A program made the position numbers and the translations under genes. Positions 8,377 to 17,518 of a DNA stretch of 64,000 bases are shown here, piece after piece (position 1 is the first letter of the stretch; each line of letters opens with the position of its first letter). Origin of the DNA: Mucilaginibacter aquaedulcis (lineage in GTDB: Bacteria > Bacteroidota > Bacteroidia > Sphingobacteriales > Sphingobacteriaceae). The notes under the pieces are model-generated. The model did no database searches, had not been told where the DNA came from, and saw only the letters and a list, made by a program, of their open reading frames with translations. Location: contig NZ_JAUFPR010000002.1 of assembly GCF_030409325.1 (NCBI RefSeq), forward strand, positions 2,232,001 to 2,296,000, in the 5' to 3' direction.

Positions 8377-10593
8377 TTACTTACTTACCTTGATCAGCAT
8401 AACACCGTGTGGCGCTACCTTCGCGCTGAAAGTTTTACCTGCTGTAATGATATATTTTTGCTGCCAAACGTCCCTAAATTTGTTGAAACCGTTCAATGCC
8501 GGATCGGTTTTGTCAAGGCTGATGGTTTGATACTTATCTGATAAATTGAACAAACCGATAGCTTTACCACCGTCTTTAAGCTCCTTTACCCATATCTGGT
8601 AATTATCATTCTTGATGTATTGGCTTGCACCTTTACCCAATGCATCCTGATCAATAGCTAATACCTCATCATTGGTGAGCAGGTTTAGCGTAAACCTATC
8701 CAGGTGCCCCATATCACAACCAATTAATAGTGGCGATGAAAGCAAGCTCCACAAGCTGATATGTGTATACTGCTCATCAAAAGTAAGCTGTGTATTGTGC
8801 AGGCTTGGCCCCCAGCCTACCTTACCTACCACCAGCATATCCGGATCATTAAAATGGCCCGGCTGTGAAAAAGCAGCTGCCTTATTCTGGTTAAACCCTA
8901 TGGACGACATGCTTCTCCAGGTATCCTGGATATCGCCGGTGGTACGCCAGCTGTTGCCGCCAACTTCGGCTCCCCACTCCCATACATTACCCCAGCCATA
9001 CTGGCAAAGGCTGTACATAATGTCGCGGTTTATTTTATCAAGCGAAGCGCGCATAACCTGATATGGCTTCTTTAAACCATCCAGATCCGGTTTAGGTACA
9101 ATCTCTGAGTATGCGCACCAATCGTATTTCAAATAGTCAACACCCCAGTCGGCATACGTTTGCGCGTCTTGATCTTCATGCTGCCAGCTGCCCAAAAAGC
9201 CACCGCAGGTACGCGGCCCCGGCGATGAATAAATACCCATACGCAAACCTAAACTGTGAATGTAATCGCTTAGTCCCTTCATATCCGGAAACTTGCTGTT
9301 AGCCGTTATTTTACCATCAGGCTGGCGCTGGTCTGCCTCCCAACCATCGTCAATATTGATATATGCCCAACCGTGTGCGCTCAGCCTATCAACCATAGCC
9401 TTGGCCGATGTACGTACCTTTTGATCATTAACACTTAAACCCCAGGCGTTCCAGCTATTCCAGCCTAAGGCAGGTGTTAAGCCAATTTTATCACCTATAA
9501 CTATGCTGAAATCTTTCGTTTTACTGCCCAACTTATTGCTAACCGTTAAGGTAACCGGGTAAGTGCCCTTTTGCGCTACTGCACCGCTTATAATACCTGT
9601 AGCGGCATCAAGCTTTAAACCTTCGGGCAAGCCTTCGGCTTTATAAACCAATGGTTTGTGCCCGGTTGCCGGTATCAGGTAAAGGAACGGGCTGCCCGGC
9701 CTTGCACCAAAAACGTCGGCACCATTTATTTTGGGCTTGGCCGATGGATAAGGCGTAAGCAGGTAAGGTGTGGTTTCTGTTTGGGTTAACACCTTGCCCG
9801 ATTTATCATCCGTAAAAGTATAGGTAATGGTATATGATTTTTTCTCCAAACGGGCTATCTCAAAAGTATAGGTAAATGGTTTGGCGCTACTAAAGGCAGC
9901 ATCATTTGTTTTTTCGTACAAAACTGAATTAGTTTCCGGATCGGTGACTTTAAAGCCCAGTTTACCGCTATAGTTATAATGGCTGGTGGTGATCAGTTTG
10001 ATAGATTTACTCAGACTGTTGCGTTCGCCGTAGTCAAAATCAGCCTCGGTATTTATCTTTACATGATCCATCACATCAGCCATTCCAATACTGAAGTTGG
10101 TGCCATATATGCCCCCATCTCCCCCGGTATCATAAATTCGTACGGCCAGTACATTTTCCTTATCCCATAAAATAGCCGGATTATTGGCCGCAATGGTATA
10201 AGTACGCGGGCCGTAAAATGCGCCTTTCACAATATCGCCCGTTTTGCCGCCAAAACGGCCTATCAACTTACCATTCAGGTAAACTTCATCGTTATCGTCA
10301 ACACTGCCCAGGTTAATGCGCACGCTGTCTTTTAAAAACGCTTTCTCTTTTAATGATGAAGGGATAACAATGTGAATGCGGTACCAGCCAAAGCCATTAT
10401 AATCCGGATGCCCTTCCTGCTCCCAGCTCTGTGCAACATTAACTGCTGCCCAATGCTGATCGTTAAAAGTTGGCGATGCCCATTGCGCCGAATCGCCAAT
10501 GGCCAGTTTCCAGCCTTTGGTTAACGGAATATCCTGTGCAACAACGCGCGAAAAACAAGCGCACAGCAATATCAGTACAAATAGTTTTCTCAT
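8377..10593 (-). CDS. Glycoside hydrolase family 27 (alpha-galactosidase-type) with N-terminal sugar-binding-like domain
   Basis: A 738-residue exported enzyme. A signal peptide (about 1-19) is followed by a beta-sandwich like the GH2 N-terminal domain (about 25-175, with WYRI and NDEVYLNGKLIGRFGG), a linking beta domain, an Ig-like putative domain (about 285-366, GLPEGLKLDAATGIISG) and a GH27 TIM barrel starting at GWNSWNAWG (about 377). The nucleophile is D491 in YLKYDWC; the acid/base is D554 in RTTGDIQDTW. The family includes alpha-galactosidases and beta-L-arabinopyranosidases. It lies 8 bases downstream of the GH127 gene on the same strand, so the two probably act on the same plant arabinose/galactose side chains. 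The protein ends shortly after a C-terminal beta domain. Confidence 0.92.
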   Translation of the reverse strand: MRKLFVLILLCACFSRVVAQDIPLTKGWKLAIGDSAQWASPTFNDQHWAAVNVAQSWEQEGHPDYNGFGWYRIHIVIPSSLKEKAFLKDSVRINLGSVDDNDEVYLNGKLIGRFGGKTGDIVKGAFYGPRTYTIAANNPAILWDKENVLAVRIYDTGGDGGIYGTNFSIGMADVMDHVKINTEADFDYGERNSLSKSIKLITTSHYNYSGKLGFKVTDPETNSVLYEKTNDAAFSSAKPFTYTFEIARLEKKSYTITYTFTDDKSGKVLTQTETTPYLLTPYPSAKPKINGADVFGARPGSPFLYLIPATGHKPLVYKAEGLPEGLKLDAATGIISGAVAQKGTYPVTLTVSNKLGSKTKDFSIVIGDKIGLTPALGWNSWNAWGLSVNDQKVRTSAKAMVDRLSAHGWAYINIDDGWEADQRQPDGKITANSKFPDMKGLSDYIHSLGLRMGIYSSPGPRTCGGFLGSWQHEDQDAQTYADWGVDYLKYDWCAYSEIVPKPDLDGLKKPYQVMRASLDKINRDIMYSLCQYGWGNVWEWGAEVGGNSWRTTGDIQDTWRSMSSIGFNQNKAAAFSQPGHFNDPDMLVVGKVGWGPSLHNTQLTFDEQYTHISLWSLLSSPLLIGCDMGHLDRFTLNLLTNDEVLAIDQDALGKGASQYIKNDNYQIWVKELKDGGKAIGLFNLSDKYQTISLDKTDPALNGFNKFRDVWQQKYIITAGKTFSAKVAPHGVMLIKVSK

Positions 10594-10601
10594 TGAGGTA
10601 T

Positions 10602-12617
10602 TTATTTAGGTAGTATATCAATAAATTTAACTTGCTCGGGAAACCACACGGTCATTTCACCTTTGCCGCGGTTGGCCCAGGCATAATACGGGATGGCGGT
10701 CAGAGTGCTGTTTACAGTGCTTACATTTTGCCCGGCATCATCCACTTTAATACTCTTTACCCCGGCCCTTAAAACAGTGACACCATTCAGTAAACCGGCG
10801 TTATAAGATGGGGTAAAAACCACATCTTTAGAAACAATAAATCTGGAAGGGCTACTGGTATTGTCCTTCCATTCGGCGCAATACATGATAGGACCGCGTT
10901 GCAGGGCCACTTTGCCATTATCATCTTTTAGCTTATCATTGGCCACTACCCTTTGCACATCCATAGGCAGGTTCATTTCTACACGGTCGTTCTTTTTCCA
11001 TTGCTTGCTGATAACCGCATAGCCGTTTTGTACCTGGTAATTCACAACCTTTCCGTTCACCTTTATTTCTATTTTTTGCGCAGATGGCTTTTCATAGTTG
11101 TAAAGATCTGATGGGATTGCCTTATCCTGTGCCCAGCCAGGTATACGTATGCGCAGATCCATATCAATGGCCGAAACCGGGTTAATGGTAAATGCCAGTG
11201 CACCATCCCATGGGTAATTATTTTGCTGGATAATTTTAACAGGTTTATGATTAACCTCTATAGTTGCGGTACCGCTTATAAACAGATTTATATAAATACT
11301 TTTACCATTTTGAGCATACATGTATCCGGGTAGAGAAGGCAGCAAACGTGCCATATTGGTTGGGCAGCATGAACACGTAAACCAGCCTGAACGTTCGCGT
11401 TCTATATCTGCATGTGTAAAGCTATCCCTTATTTGCATAGCGTTGGTGTAAAAAAAAGATTTACCATCTAACCCGACACCTGATATCAATCCGTTATATA
11501 AAGTTTTCTCCAACAGATCTATATATTTTGAATCGCCATGAAGCAAAAACATACGTTGGTTCCAGAAAACATTGCCTATGGCAGCGCATGTTTCGTTATA
11601 AGCAGTGGTATTGGGCAACTCATAATTATCGCCAAAGCGTTCACCATCGCCAATGGCCCCAATACTGCCTTGTACGTATATCTTTTTGCTCACCATGTTG
11701 TCCCATATTTTATCTATGGCTGTCAGGTATTGTTTGTCGCCGGTGAGTGCAGCTACATCGGCCATTCCCGAGTAAAGGTACATAGCCCTTACAGCATGGC
11801 CTTCGGCCTCATCCTGTTGTACTACAGGCTGATCATCCTGCCAGTAAATGCCGTTTTCAAAAGGGTTCTTACTCTTTTTGTTGTAGTCTTTCTTACCACG
11901 GGCATCAATAAAAAACTTGGCCAGATCAAGGTATTCTTTTTTACCGCTGATGCGATAAAGCCTGACCAAACCCATTTCTACTATTTCGTGTCCCGGGGCC
12001 ACCTGTCTCTTATCCGGACCAAAGGTTCGTACCAGCAGGTCGGCATTTTTTAGGGCTATATTTAAGAAATTGCGTTTACCCGTAGCCATAAAATGAGCGG
12101 CCGCGGCCTCAAACAGGTGCCCACTGTTATACAGCTCATGACTCATCTTTTGTTCGTTAACCCAGCGCTCCGGGCCCGCCCAGGCCTGCGGATGCAGCGG
12201 ATCGATAGTACGGGCCGTATACAAATAGCCATCCGGCTCCTGGGCCTTGCCTACAATGGTGATAAGTGAATCAAGATAGAGATCAAGCTTTTTGTCAGGA
12301 TGCAGGGCAAGGGAATATGATGCACCTTCAATGGTTTTATAAATATCAGTATCATCAAACGGATAGGTTGTGCAAAACTTGCCCGAATGCGCCGCGGCCA
12401 TTTCAAAGTTCTTAACACGGCCGGTGCTTATGCAACGCTCAAAAGAGGCGGGAATAGTTGCAGTACGATTGGTTTCGATACGTGATGTCCAAAATTGATC
12501 AGTAAGCTTTACGCTGGTGAACGGTACAGGCTGAATGGGATAATCCTGCTGTTTTTGTGCTAAAACTCCGTAGCTGCAGCATATCATCAATAATAAACAG
12601 GCACTCTTTTTCATCAT
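10602..12617 (-). CDS. Glycoside hydrolase family 127 (beta-L-arabinofuranosidase-type)
   Basis: A 671-residue exported protein with a signal peptide (about 1-20). The (alpha/alpha)6 barrel carries the family's zinc-cysteine centre: E342 and C344 in YNETCAAIG, and C417-C418 in CSCCPTN. In characterised GH127 enzymes, one Cys of the CC pair is the nucleophile and the Glu/Cys group binds zinc; E326 in GDGERFG corresponds to the acid/base region. All of these residues are present, so the enzyme should be active. The C-terminal part is beta-rich. It is the first gene of a two-gene operon with the GH27 gene. No SusC/SusD pair or regulator sits beside it. The start is the first of two adjacent ATGs. 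Confidence 0.92.
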   Translation of the reverse strand: MMKKSACLLLMICCSYGVLAQKQQDYPIQPVPFTSVKLTDQFWTSRIETNRTATIPASFERCISTGRVKNFEMAAAHSGKFCTTYPFDDTDIYKTIEGASYSLALHPDKKLDLYLDSLITIVGKAQEPDGYLYTARTIDPLHPQAWAGPERWVNEQKMSHELYNSGHLFEAAAAHFMATGKRNFLNIALKNADLLVRTFGPDKRQVAPGHEIVEMGLVRLYRISGKKEYLDLAKFFIDARGKKDYNKKSKNPFENGIYWQDDQPVVQQDEAEGHAVRAMYLYSGMADVAALTGDKQYLTAIDKIWDNMVSKKIYVQGSIGAIGDGERFGDNYELPNTTAYNETCAAIGNVFWNQRMFLLHGDSKYIDLLEKTLYNGLISGVGLDGKSFFYTNAMQIRDSFTHADIERERSGWFTCSCCPTNMARLLPSLPGYMYAQNGKSIYINLFISGTATIEVNHKPVKIIQQNNYPWDGALAFTINPVSAIDMDLRIRIPGWAQDKAIPSDLYNYEKPSAQKIEIKVNGKVVNYQVQNGYAVISKQWKKNDRVEMNLPMDVQRVVANDKLKDDNGKVALQRGPIMYCAEWKDNTSSPSRFIVSKDVVFTPSYNAGLLNGVTVLRAGVKSIKVDDAGQNVSTVNSTLTAIPYYAWANRGKGEMTVWFPEQVKFIDILPK

Positions 12618-12753
12618 TGGTTATAACAGGAAGTTTTAAAGTTACATTTTTCGGTAACATATGAAATGTAAATTTTACAATTATTGTTATATCCGGCTAA
12701 AGTCATGAGTTAAAACTTAACCTGCGGTTGACGATTAGTTATAATATCGAGGC

Positions 12754-12761
12754 TAATTTTG
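12754..12761 (+). promoter_or_regulatory. Bacteroidota -7 box before small secreted protein gene
   Basis: TAATTTTG matches the TAnnTTTG consensus, 20 bases before the ATG at 12782. A GTTG that could serve as the -33 element lies at 12727-12730, a slightly long spacing. It supports the start at 12782 over the in-frame upstream codon at 12728. Confidence 0.5.
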
Positions 12762-12781
12762 TATATCGAAAAATAAGAACC

Positions 12782-13150
12782 ATGAAAAGGACATTTTTAA
12801 CAACCGCCCTGTTAATTTGCTGCTTTTTAGCCAGTTTTGCTGCATTAAGCGATTATTCCGGCACGTGGACCGGCACCCTCAAAACTGAAACCGGCGAGGT
12901 TTATCCCCTGCTTTATAACTTTAAGGTTGATGGTGATAAATTAACCGGAACAGCTAAAACACCTAAGGGCGATTTGCCTATTGACGACGGTAAGGTAAAC
13001 GGTAATGATTTTAAATTTACCGTAGTGCTGGGCGATATGGAGATTGAACACACCGGCAAGTTTTATACCGACTCGGTAAGTGTTGATATAGCCGCTAACG
13101 GAGCTAAAGCGCATACCGTACTCAAAAGGAAGCAACAAATAAGTAAATAA
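12782..13150 (+). CDS. Small secreted lipocalin-like protein, paralogue 1 of 3
   Basis: A 122-residue exported protein with a signal peptide (about 1-20, MKRTFLTT...FAALS). The mature part is all beta: YSGTWTGTLKT, YPLLYNFKVDGDKLTGTA, GDLPIDDGKVNG, FKFTVVLG, HTGKFYTDSV and a final HTVLKR. The same pattern recurs in the genes at 17972 and 18520, with the PLLYNFKVDG-KLTGTA core nearly identical, so these are local paralogues. Similar modules occur as accessory domains in Bacteroidota enzymes, but the function is unknown. The ATG at 12782 aligns with the paralogues' starts and lies behind a -7 box. Strand is opposite to the other two copies. Confidence 0.8.
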   Translation: MKRTFLTTALLICCFLASFAALSDYSGTWTGTLKTETGEVYPLLYNFKVDGDKLTGTAKTPKGDLPIDDGKVNGNDFKFTVVLGDMEIEHTGKFYTDSVSVDIAANGAKAHTVLKRKQQISK

Positions 13151-13153
13151 ACA

Positions 13154-13185
13154 ACGTCATGCTGAAATAAAATTCAGCATGACGT
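13154..13185. terminator. Hairpin between convergent genes
   Basis: A perfect 13-bp stem (13154-13166 with 13173-13185, ACGTCATGCTGAA and its complement) with a 6-base loop. It lies 4 bases past the stop of the rightward gene and before the stop of the leftward lipoprotein gene. There is no long T-run, so it may be a repeat hairpin as much as a classical terminator. Confidence 0.65.
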
Positions 13186-13208
13186 ATATGGCTTTCATTA
13201 CAACACGT

Positions 13209-13418
13209 TTACTTATCCTCGGTAGTATCCCGTTCTACCAGATCCATACCACATTTGGGGCATACGCCGGGCTTATCGGCGCTTACATCCGGATGCATAA
13301 TGCACGTATATTTACCCTTCTTTTGATGCTTTTCGGTTGACTGATGGCTATTACCACAAGCCATTATGAAACCCAATGTTAATACGGCCAAAGCAGCAAT
13401 GATAACTGATTTTTTCAT
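13209..13418 (-). CDS. Heavy-metal-binding domain lipoprotein
   Basis: A 69-residue lipoprotein: a hydrophobic signal ending at lipobox Cys21 (GFIMACGN), a short Lys/His-rich spacer, and a heavy-metal-binding domain reading YTCIMHPDV...PGVCPKCGMDLV (C39, H42, C53, C56). This YTCxMHP...CPKCGM module is also found at the ends of P-type metal ATPases and CusB-like proteins, where it binds copper or related metals. It starts 2 bases after the PepSY gene stop, so it is the last gene of the receptor-PepSY unit. The metal is probably copper, zinc or iron; which one is inference. Confidence 0.88.
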   Translation of the reverse strand: MKKSVIIAALAVLTLGFIMACGNSHQSTEKHQKKGKYTCIMHPDVSADKPGVCPKCGMDLVERDTTEDK

Positions 13419-13420
13419 AG

Positions 13421-14872
13421 TTATTTATTTTTAATAAAGGAAGCAAAGCCAAATATCGATACTACAAGCACACCCAAGGCAGCCAGCATACTAACTATAT
13501 CCCGGATATCTTTACCGGCCCAGCTCATACCAAAATATTTATGCAGAAAAATGAATGATAAGCCCTCGGCCCTGTCAATACCGGTAACTTTGGTAGCCAA
13601 TTTAGATGAGGTGGTTTCTATATACCAATTGTCGCCGCCGGGGTAGCCTACTCGCTCAACCGGTAAACGTTTATTGATAAAGCCGTATTCGTTATCAAAC
13701 TGCTTGATTACATCAACCTTTACTCTACCCTTAAAGGTATTTAAAGGCGATTTACCGTTTTGGTAATAAGTACTTAAAAAGCGGGCATATTCTTCATCGC
13801 CCAATTCACGTTCTTTACCTGTGTTGGTATCAAAATATAAAACCTGTTTTTTATTGTCAACCAACTGGTAATAGGGATTACCGCCAAAACTAACCAGGCC
13901 TGTTTTTTTGATAGTACTATCCGCAACAGGCAGGGCAAGGTTTGAAATACCTAATTGGCTGCGATTAATGATCTGCCCGTAATCAGGTCTATCTGGTTGA
14001 TTATTGTACAGTTTTACCGCCAAATGAAAAGCCCCGCTTACCACAAAAGTAAACATCACGAATGATACGATAAGCCCGATTTGCCGGTGAAAGCGATGTA
14101 CAAATCGTTTATCTTCTGTACCCTTCGCTTTTCGATTCTGCTGAATTGCCTTGAACTTTTTCCAGAACAAACCATAAATGGTTAACCCGCTAATGAGCGT
14201 AAATAACAATACGCTGATGATCACGAGCAAAAACACATTCCGAAATGTATCGCCTGCAATATCTGCCAGAAATTGCCAGGTATGTAACTGCTCAAACACC
14301 CAAAGCATAGCTTTACGGGTATTGTTGTTAAACGTGCCCATGCGGCTTTGAGCAGTTTCAACGTATACATCCATACCATCGGGCCGGTTAAATGATACCT
14401 TCCACACTGGTAAAAGATGATTGATAGGCTGGTACTGGCCATCGAACGAGGTTTGCAGTGCTATGCTTTTAATTGCAGAGGAAGAATCCTGCGTAAAATA
14501 CCGGGCCAGATATTCTGCATATTGCACATCGCCATTAGGCAGCAATACTCCATCATTAGCAGAATAATACCGGTAAACGCTATCCTTATCCAACACCTGA
14601 TAAAAAGTGCCTTTGGTAAAATGTATGAGGTTAAAGTTGCGAAGCTGCTGCAGATGGTTCTGATCCAACACTTGTTGAATGGTCAGTACCGGTTTCATTT
14701 GGCTTTGCGCTAAAGGTCTAAAAACTTCTTTAGGGATGAACGGCCTGAACCAGTTTGACATAAAGGGATGCGAGAATCCGCTCAAAGTCCAGAAAATGAC
14801 TGGTACCAGGCCTATTAAGCCCAGTACACGATGCCATTTATAAAATTTACTTTTTACTGCTGATGATGCCAT
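13421..14872 (-). CDS. PepSY-associated transmembrane protein
   Basis: A 483-residue inner-membrane protein of the PepSY_TM type. The N-terminal helix (about 15-35, HRVLGLIGLVPVIFWTLSG) is followed by a periplasmic PepSY-like region (KPVLTIQQVLD...), two central helices, a second PepSY-like block and a last helix (VSMLAALGVLVVSIFGFASF). The repeated Trp-His-Arg-x-x-Gly pattern (WHRVLGL, FHRQIGL) is characteristic. Such proteins sit next to TonB receptors for iron or copper and may reduce or move the metal. I chose the ATG at 14872, two bases past the receptor stop; a TTG at 14878 overlapping the receptor TGA is also possible and would add two residues. Confidence 0.86.
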   Translation of the reverse strand: MASSAVKSKFYKWHRVLGLIGLVPVIFWTLSGFSHPFMSNWFRPFIPKEVFRPLAQSQMKPVLTIQQVLDQNHLQQLRNFNLIHFTKGTFYQVLDKDSVYRYYSANDGVLLPNGDVQYAEYLARYFTQDSSSAIKSIALQTSFDGQYQPINHLLPVWKVSFNRPDGMDVYVETAQSRMGTFNNNTRKAMLWVFEQLHTWQFLADIAGDTFRNVFLLVIISVLLFTLISGLTIYGLFWKKFKAIQQNRKAKGTEDKRFVHRFHRQIGLIVSFVMFTFVVSGAFHLAVKLYNNQPDRPDYGQIINRSQLGISNLALPVADSTIKKTGLVSFGGNPYYQLVDNKKQVLYFDTNTGKERELGDEEYARFLSTYYQNGKSPLNTFKGRVKVDVIKQFDNEYGFINKRLPVERVGYPGGDNWYIETTSSKLATKVTGIDRAEGLSFIFLHKYFGMSWAGKDIRDIVSMLAALGVLVVSIFGFASFIKNK

Positions 14873-14874
14873 GA

Positions 14875-17232
14875 TCAATATTTTGAAAAAGAATAACTAA
14901 TGCCCAGGGTGTAAGTACGCGGCGGCGCGGCATTGTACGTATCGCCATATTGGTTACTGGTTACTGTGGTTGCGTAAAGTTGGTTAGTTAAATTCAATAC
15001 ATTGAACCAAATGCCCGCCCCTTTTAGCACACCGCTTTTAATATCGTAGCCCAAACGCAAATTGTAAATATCATAACCACTATAGCTTTTGGTATTTGCC
15101 GGGTTGGTATAATACTGATTAATGTGCTGCCACTCTGTAGCTATCCTGAAGCCTGGCAGATAGTTAGGTTTATAAGTAAGTTCTGAGTTAGCTATCCAGG
15201 CCGGTGCGTTATTCATGCGGTTGCCGTTGTAGCTGGTTACTGTATTGGTACCAGTGGCGTAGTTGGTGGTTACTTCACTGTACTCTACATAGGTGTGTCT
15301 TGCATTGGTACCACTAAACCTGAAGGTAAGTTCATTAATTGGCGCCACGGTAACAGCATATTCCACACCGCGGTGACGGGTTGCTCCCGCGTTTTGGTTC
15401 TGTGTGGTGTTATCTGGTAATAGCTGGCTAATGATCTCGTTATGGCCTTCCATATCAAACAAGCTCAGTTCAAAATATAGCTTTTTATTAAACGCCGAGA
15501 ACCAGCCCCCTACTTCATAGTTATTAAACGTAGCCTGTTTTAATGGAGTTAGCTGGCGCGAGCTGTATAAGTCGCCGGTTTCAGGTGGTTGAAAGCCCAC
15601 ACTGTAATTAGCGTAAAAGCCTTTATTGCGGCCCAGATCATATGTTAAGCCCAGTTTGGGAGCCAGGATATTAAAGTTATTGGTTTCCTGCTGTTTGTAT
15701 TTGGTTTCACCGGCGGGCAGGCTGTTAGTAAAATCATAATGTACACGATCATACCGTAAACCACCTACAATGCGCAACGCTTCGGTAGGTTTTAATTCAT
15801 ATTGCAGGTAAGCCGCCGTATTAAATAGTTTGATGTTATAGTTATCAATGTACCTGCCTGTGTTTGAAAAACCTGTGTAATAGTTGTTCTGCACATCTTT
15901 GTCTATATTCAGGAATTGCGCATAGTACGAACTTGGGCTATCATCCATATAAACACCACCAATTAAGCGTGAATGTAGAAAATCAAAATCAACCCGGTGT
16001 TGGGCCAGTAAACCATAGCTTTGGAATTTTTGATCATTCACCTGCCCGTTCGAGCTCAGGTATTTACCTGTATTATCCCGCACGTCGGATATAAAATAGC
16101 TGGGCAGTTGGGCGGTAGAGTTATCCCTGAAAAACAGGGTTACAAAGGTGCTGTTTTTATCGTCCCACTGATGATCCAACCGGGTGCTGGCCCTGAAAGC
16201 CTTTACTTTACGATAGGTGAAGCGCTGGTTTGCGCCATAACTGCGATCATAAAAATGAGCACTATCCAGGCTGCCTGGCGTTTGCGTATTCAAATAATTA
16301 TATGCTGCCGATGTGGTTAAACGAGTTGTAGCGTTAAAATCATAGGTAGTTTTAAAATTGCCGGAGTATTTGTCAAAGTCAGAGTAATCCTGCCAGCTGT
16401 CCTTTTGGTGAGCTATGTAGCCGCCAACATATAAGCCAAACTTACCTTGTGTAAAACCACCATCAGCATCAACACGGCGATAGTGATAGTTATCGCCCTG
16501 AACAGATACATTACCGGCATAACCTGTGGGCGGCCCTTGTGTAATAAAGTTTACAGCCCCACCGATAGAGTTACTCCCATAAAGCGACGAAGCCGGGCCT
16601 TTGATCACCTCAATATCCTTAACGCCCGACATGTTAATCTCATACAGCGAGTTATGGTTAAAAATACCTGTTGGGCGGATAGGCAAACCATCTTCCATGT
16701 ACAAGTAAAGCGCGTTATAAGTAATAGGCTGACGAATAGCCATAGTATGCTGTTCGTTGCCTAAATTCACCATATAAACACCGGCTACCTTATTAAGCAA
16801 TTGGTATAAAGCTGTAGCCTTGGTATCCTTTATTTGGGTGGAGTTAATTTTACTGATAGCGATTGGAGCATTCTGCCGGGCTTGTCCCTCACGACTGGCG
16901 GTTACCACTACCGGCTGCAAATCAACAGTGGATGGCTCTAAAGCTATATCAAGGTTTTGATTTTTGATATCAACAACATTTACAATGCGGGTACTGTAAC
17001 CAACTATAGCAAATTTAAGCCTGGTTATACCCTGAACATTTAGCTTAAAATAGCCTTTGGCATTTGTTGTAGCCAATTTAACGCCATTGGCAGCATCAGC
17101 ATTACAGGCAGATGCGCCCGCCAATGCCTCGTGTGTATTGGCATCGGTAATGGTTCCTTGTATGGTGGTTTGGCCTTGGACCAGGGTTTGCAACGATATA
17201 AAAAGTATAAATAGGATTAGATATTTTTTCAT
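14875..17232 (-). CDS. TonB-dependent receptor for a metal or metal chelate
   Basis: A 785-residue outer-membrane receptor. A signal peptide (about 1-20), a carboxypeptidase-regulatory-like domain (about 22-105), a classical TonB plug (about 112-230, with PIAISKINSTQIKD, DIEVIKGPASSLYGSNSIGG) and a beta-barrel ending in the aromatic SYSFSKY. The plug is of the siderophore/metal receptor kind rather than SusC. Co-location with a PepSY protein, a heavy-metal-binding lipoprotein and a Cys-rich small protein points to metal import; iron chelate or copper are both possible. Stop and the next gene's start are within two bases, so translation is probably coupled. The upstream gap contains a REP-like element. 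Confidence 0.9.
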   Translation of the reverse strand: MKKYLILFILFISLQTLVQGQTTIQGTITDANTHEALAGASACNADAANGVKLATTNAKGYFKLNVQGITRLKFAIVGYSTRIVNVVDIKNQNLDIALEPSTVDLQPVVVTASREGQARQNAPIAISKINSTQIKDTKATALYQLLNKVAGVYMVNLGNEQHTMAIRQPITYNALYLYMEDGLPIRPTGIFNHNSLYEINMSGVKDIEVIKGPASSLYGSNSIGGAVNFITQGPPTGYAGNVSVQGDNYHYRRVDADGGFTQGKFGLYVGGYIAHQKDSWQDYSDFDKYSGNFKTTYDFNATTRLTTSAAYNYLNTQTPGSLDSAHFYDRSYGANQRFTYRKVKAFRASTRLDHQWDDKNSTFVTLFFRDNSTAQLPSYFISDVRDNTGKYLSSNGQVNDQKFQSYGLLAQHRVDFDFLHSRLIGGVYMDDSPSSYYAQFLNIDKDVQNNYYTGFSNTGRYIDNYNIKLFNTAAYLQYELKPTEALRIVGGLRYDRVHYDFTNSLPAGETKYKQQETNNFNILAPKLGLTYDLGRNKGFYANYSVGFQPPETGDLYSSRQLTPLKQATFNNYEVGGWFSAFNKKLYFELSLFDMEGHNEIISQLLPDNTTQNQNAGATRHRGVEYAVTVAPINELTFRFSGTNARHTYVEYSEVTTNYATGTNTVTSYNGNRMNNAPAWIANSELTYKPNYLPGFRIATEWQHINQYYTNPANTKSYSGYDIYNLRLGYDIKSGVLKGAGIWFNVLNLTNQLYATTVTSNQYGDTYNAAPPRTYTLGISYSFSKY

Positions 17233-17330
17233 GTATAGTGAATCAGGAGCTCACGCCCCGGGGTATATGATTTAGTATAGAACACACGGTATTTTTCCCG
17301 GGAGAGAATTAATGTTTTGCACCCTCAACT

Positions 17331-17440
17331 ATCATTTTGACCAAAGGGAGAAACTATCTCTTGAGCGACAGCGAAAAATCTTTTAAGCTGTTAAAGCCAC
17401 ACGTATAAGATCTCTCCTCATACCTCGTTCGAGATGACAA
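17331..17440. repeat. REP-like imperfect palindrome, copy 2
   Basis: This 110-base element resembles the one at 8269-8356: both share the left core (gaCC[AG]AAGGGAGAAA) and the right core (ACGTATAAGATCTCTCCTC / GAGATGACAA). The centres differ and this copy is longer. It lies in the 286-base gap between the TonB receptor and the Cys-motif gene and would fold back on itself in RNA. Confidence 0.75.
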
Positions 17441-17518
17441 TGGAGAAATGATTTAACGTACGCCAAGCGCATAGCAAAGCCATCAATTAAAAAAATCCGG
17501 AAAAATAAGAATGAAAAA

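Noticed and set aside
11538..12053. A 171-codon open frame antisense to the GH127 gene
   Set aside because: The GH127 protein is complete with its zinc-cysteine motifs, and the antisense product has no recognisable pattern.
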